Source of the DNA: Stratiolaelaps scimitus
Taxonomy: Eukaryota; Arthropoda; Arachnida; Mesostigmata; Laelapidae
Assembly (NCBI GenBank): GCA_019614645.1
Contig: JABWDB010000004.1
Location: forward strand, 18,476,001 to 18,540,000
Length of the DNA stretch: 64,000 bases
Direction of reading: 5' to 3'
A model generated the notes under the pieces. That model was not told the DNA's origin. It made no database searches and saw only the letters and a list, made by a program, of their open reading frames with translations. Below, piece by piece: positions 63,901 through 64,000 of this stretch. Numbering within the stretch: the first letter of the stretch is position 1; each line of letters opens with the position of its first letter. The position numbers and the translations under genes are program-made.

Positions 63901-64000
63901 ACAAGCTCACCTGGTGTCAGCTCTGGCTCGGCGTTGTTGGCTGCCTCTCCCCCGGCTCCCGATTCCTCGAACGCTTGCTGCAAAATGTCCTGCTGCGTCG
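53890..64000 (-). CDS. Single C2H2 zinc-finger, AT-hook nuclear protein (ZNF839-like), 11 exons, 5'-partial
   Basis: Coding exons, in transcript order: 64000-63681, 62000-61699, 61228-60972, 60520-60253, 59944-59680, 59123-58793, 58530-58292, 57817-57404, 56992-56699, 55725-55615 and 54291-53890 (TGA at 53892-53890). Every junction has AG acceptors and GT donors with matching phase, giving 1066 residues without a stop. The frame is still open at 64000, so the start codon is outside the window. Numbering from the first complete codon: AT-hook KGRGRPAKK at 199-207; basic motif TRSGRISRPPKY at 234-245; C2H2 finger C308-C311-H324-H330 (CX2CX12HX5H); helical region at 382-500; S/P/T-rich linker at 515-690; Q/H-rich tract at 698-793; acidic Q/T/V-rich blocks at 794-1066. 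Inference: a nuclear DNA- or chromatin-binding regulator. One finger plus the SRPPK motif recalls ZNF839 (family domain DUF4764, from memory); an AT-hook protein of another family is the alternative. Gene structure is very likely right; the family name is about 0.55. Confidence 0.9.
54914..54943 (+). repeat. (AT)n microsatellite in intron
   Basis: About 14 AT units in the intron before the last coding exon. Confidence 0.93.
55582..55601 (+). repeat. (AG)n microsatellite beside a splice donor
   Basis: About ten AG units ending 13 bases from exon 10's lower edge; in the transcript it is a CT-rich tract just after the donor. Confidence 0.93.
55615..55725 (-). CDS. Exon 10 in window (37 codons)
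   Basis: Residues 897-933. The acceptor is GTTACAG|GACGAG. The donor must be GAG|GTGGGG to keep frame with the last exon. A stronger-looking GTGAGG donor lies five bases upstream in the transcript but would shift the frame. Acidic start DEADDDNEVKD, then a hydrophobic LLSKVIKSILST helix. Confidence 0.82.
55726..56698 (-). other. Intron between exons 9 and 10
   Basis: 973 bases, GTTTGT...GTTACAG, phase 0. Contains a short run of CAA/CAG repeats on this strand (55926-55950). No further exon seen. Confidence 0.85.
56699..56992 (-). CDS. Exon 9 in window
   Basis: Residues 799-896. The acceptor is CATCACAG|GAGGAA and the donor is CAGAAG|GTTTGT (phase 0, a weaker donor). Reads EEVSLVVGQVYEDENGQPVV, a beta-like repeat style (INEDGTVTPV), then a Thr-rich stretch and QQQQSHIEQK. 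The pattern of acidic turns and V/I pairs resembles activation domains; no named domain recognised. Confidence 0.88.
56993..57403 (-). other. Intron between exons 8 and 9
   Basis: 411 bases, GTATTT...CATCACAG, phase 0. AT-rich; no other feature seen. Confidence 0.85.
57404..57817 (-). CDS. Exon 8 in window: polyglutamine/histidine tract
   Basis: Residues 661-798. The acceptor is GTCGACAG|AATTCA and the donor is GAAGAG|GTATTT, both phase 0. After NSGNMTNPRGGGITRV, almost 100 residues are dominated by Gln with interspersed His, Leu and Val, ending AIEEE. Encoded by mixed CAG and CAA codons. Typical of transcription-factor activation or condensation segments. The complementary strand carries a long open frame of Ala/Val codons (57301-57738) that is only a shadow of this repeat. 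Confidence 0.87.
57818..58291 (-). other. Intron between exons 7 and 8
   Basis: 474 bases, GTAAGG...GTCGACAG, phase 0. Exon 8's frame is open upstream of the acceptor to 57970, but the splice signals fix the exon edge. Nothing else recognised. Confidence 0.85.
58292..58530 (-). CDS. Exon 7 in window: S/P/T-rich linker
   Basis: Residues 581-660. The acceptor is CGTTGCAG|TTGCCG and the donor is CGG|GTAAGG (phase 0). Contains MSMSHMGVMAPPSIVRRTG and PSRLTPNILSSPKPQFRVV. Low-complexity, basic, proline- and serine-rich; no domain recognised. Confidence 0.87.
58531..58792 (-). other. Intron between exons 6 and 7
   Basis: 262 bases, GTTAGT...CGTTGCAG, phase 1. Contains a perfect 11-bp hairpin at 58705-58732. 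Confidence 0.85.
58705..58732. repeat. Perfect hairpin in the intron between exons 6 and 7
   Basis: Arms GGGGTCTCTGC and GCAGAGACCCC (11 bp, perfect), loop ACCACA. Lies 60 bases inside the donor end of the intron, downstream of exon 6 on the minus strand. It could form in the pre-mRNA near the splice donor. Confidence 0.85.
58793..59123 (-). CDS. Exon 6 in window
   Basis: Residues 471-580 plus one base. The acceptor is TGTTACAG|GGTGAC and the donor is CCTG|GTTAGT. Starts with an acidic helix, GDDLVELVDEMVAAALGNKD, continues the folded part to about residue 515 (LPETDFLVKAHPVYRPVP), then becomes S/P/R-rich and probably disordered. Confidence 0.88.
59124..59679 (-). other. Intron between exons 5 and 6
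   Basis: 556 bases, GTTAGT...TGTTACAG, phase 0. The frame of exon 5 remains open for about 237 bases into it, so retention would add an unrelated tail before a stop. Nothing else recognised. Confidence 0.85.
59680..59944 (-). CDS. Exon 5 in window: alpha-helical domain exon
   Basis: Residues 382-470. The acceptor is CGATAG|GCGGAG and the donor is GAG|GTTAGT (phase 0). Includes VSTRRKNRLREALRQCT, then EVLDVCLYRVAQTATMWQFL, then MMLVNLETLLQQTDRLGREF. The regular hydrophobic spacing and lack of prolines predict a folded helical domain. No domain name recognised. The frame stays open into the intron to 59443, but the splice donor and in-phase exon 6 set the end. Confidence 0.88.
59945..60252 (-). 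other. Intron between exons 4 and 5
   Basis: 308 bases, GTAAGT...TCGATAG, phase 2. No other feature seen. Confidence 0.85.
60253..60520 (-). CDS. Exon 4 in window: C2H2 zinc-finger exon
   Basis: Residues 293-381 plus two bases. The acceptor is TTATTTCAG|TTGGCA and the donor is CAACC|GTAAGT. The only zinc finger of the protein is here: YRCSQCDRAY followed by LRKH and LTQH, with C308, C311, H324 and H330. Downstream is an acidic SDDDGEDVES segment and a charged E/K/R-rich helix (LAEAARKEREEKERRK). A lone finger gives limited DNA specificity by itself, so the AT-hook or partners probably contribute (inference). Confidence 0.92.
60521..60971 (-). other. Intron between exons 3 and 4
   Basis: 451 bases, GTAAGA...TTATTTCAG, phase 1. 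No other feature seen. Confidence 0.85.
60972..61228 (-). CDS. Exon 3 in window: SRPPKY basic-motif exon
   Basis: Residues 207-292 plus one base. The acceptor is TTGACCAG|GTACGACG and the donor is GTTG|GTAAGA. It begins YDDDINPEGPSLTKEERDAL, then PRTRSGRISRPPKYMVRDYK, a DFHEEPPPDVSDGGYSDIEG acidic stretch and a basic KRKRRKLV that could be a nuclear localisation signal. The RSGRISRPPKY block is the part I most associate with the ZNF839 family. Confidence 0.9.
61229..61698 (-). other. Intron between exons 2 and 3
   Basis: 470 bases, GTACGT...TTGACCAG, phase 2. AT-rich; nothing else recognised. Confidence 0.85.
61699..62000 (-). CDS. Exon 2 in window: AT-hook exon
   Basis: Residues 107-206 plus two bases of codon 207. 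The acceptor is TTATAG|ATTATC at 62000 and the donor is AAAAA|GTACGT at 61699. Starts IIQQGNSYHSTQTL, has a region with VVYNPQTNTRIIYRVIYPER, then a lysine-rich tail ending in GYKGRGRPAKK, a classic AT-hook core (G-R-P flanked by basic residues) that binds the minor groove of AT-rich DNA. The intron falls inside the last lysine codon of the hook (phase 2). Confidence 0.9.
62001..63680 (-). other. Intron between exons 1 and 2 of the zinc-finger gene
   Basis: 1680 bases, the longest intron of the gene. Holds a CT-rich stretch at about 63265-63345, a short AT run at about 62370-62382, and a weak resemblance at 62096-62116 to the dispersed hairpin repeat described elsewhere. No further exon seen. 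Confidence 0.8.
63681..64000 (-). CDS. Exon 1 in window (5'-partial) of the zinc-finger gene
   Basis: Residues 1-106. Two bases precede the first full codon (63998), so the exon or its upstream part continues beyond the window. The sequence is acidic and rich in A, E, G, Q and T (for example AFEESGAGGEAANNAEPELT) and looks disordered. The donor is CAG|GTAAAT at 63681/63680, phase 0, after DNPIQ. The open frame runs on into the intron down to 63534, but the donor and the in-phase next exon decide the end. Confidence 0.88.

Noticed and set aside
1..64000. CRISPR array, bacterial operon or defence system
   Set aside because: The DNA is eukaryotic: spliced gene, microsatellites, no spaced direct repeats of CRISPR type.

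Overview
This window is eukaryotic, most likely from an arthropod. The evidence is a spliced gene with GT-AG introns, abundant dinucleotide and trinucleotide microsatellites, long gene-free stretches, and no operons or ribosome-binding sites. The microsatellite-rich, gene-poor layout and the style of the protein suggest a chelicerate (mite or tick) to me, but that is a low-confidence guess.

The one gene I can firmly reconstruct fills the right end, 53890-64000, on the minus strand. Eleven coding exons join in a single reading frame through ten introns, and the donor and acceptor phases agree at every junction. They encode at least 1066 residues. The 5' end, including the start codon, lies beyond position 64000. 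In order the protein has an acidic N-terminal part, an AT-hook (GRGRPAKK), a basic TRSGRISRPPKY motif, a single C2H2 zinc finger, an alpha-helical domain, an S/P/T-rich linker, a glutamine/histidine tract, and two acidic Q/T/V-rich C-terminal blocks. This points to a nuclear DNA- or chromatin-binding regulator. It most resembles the single-finger ZNF839 family, from memory and not checked by alignment.

The left 53 kb looks intergenic, or like a giant intron of something outside the window. It alternates AT-rich stretches full of (AT)n, (CT)n, (GA)n, (CA)n and (AAT)n arrays with GC-richer blocks at about 5.3-6.3, 8.5-13.1 and 15.4-16.6 kb. I find no recognisable protein domain there. The best extra coding candidate is a 139-codon ORF at 45073-45492 (+) with an AATAAA 21 bases after its stop; it matches no family I know.

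The most unusual material is structural. A roughly 43-bp sequence with an internal GGCTG/CAGCC hairpin and a conserved TTTAACGTCCACGGT tail occurs at five dispersed sites (14.5, 22.4, 30.1, 34.8 and 44.7 kb). Perfect or near-perfect hairpins lie at 21574-21616 (18-bp stem), 24930-24962 and 37344-37407 (two stems of 11 and 16 bp back to back). A MITE-like inverted repeat lies at 28579-28699. These look like remnants of small non-autonomous elements or structured RNAs, and would be the first things to search genome-wide.
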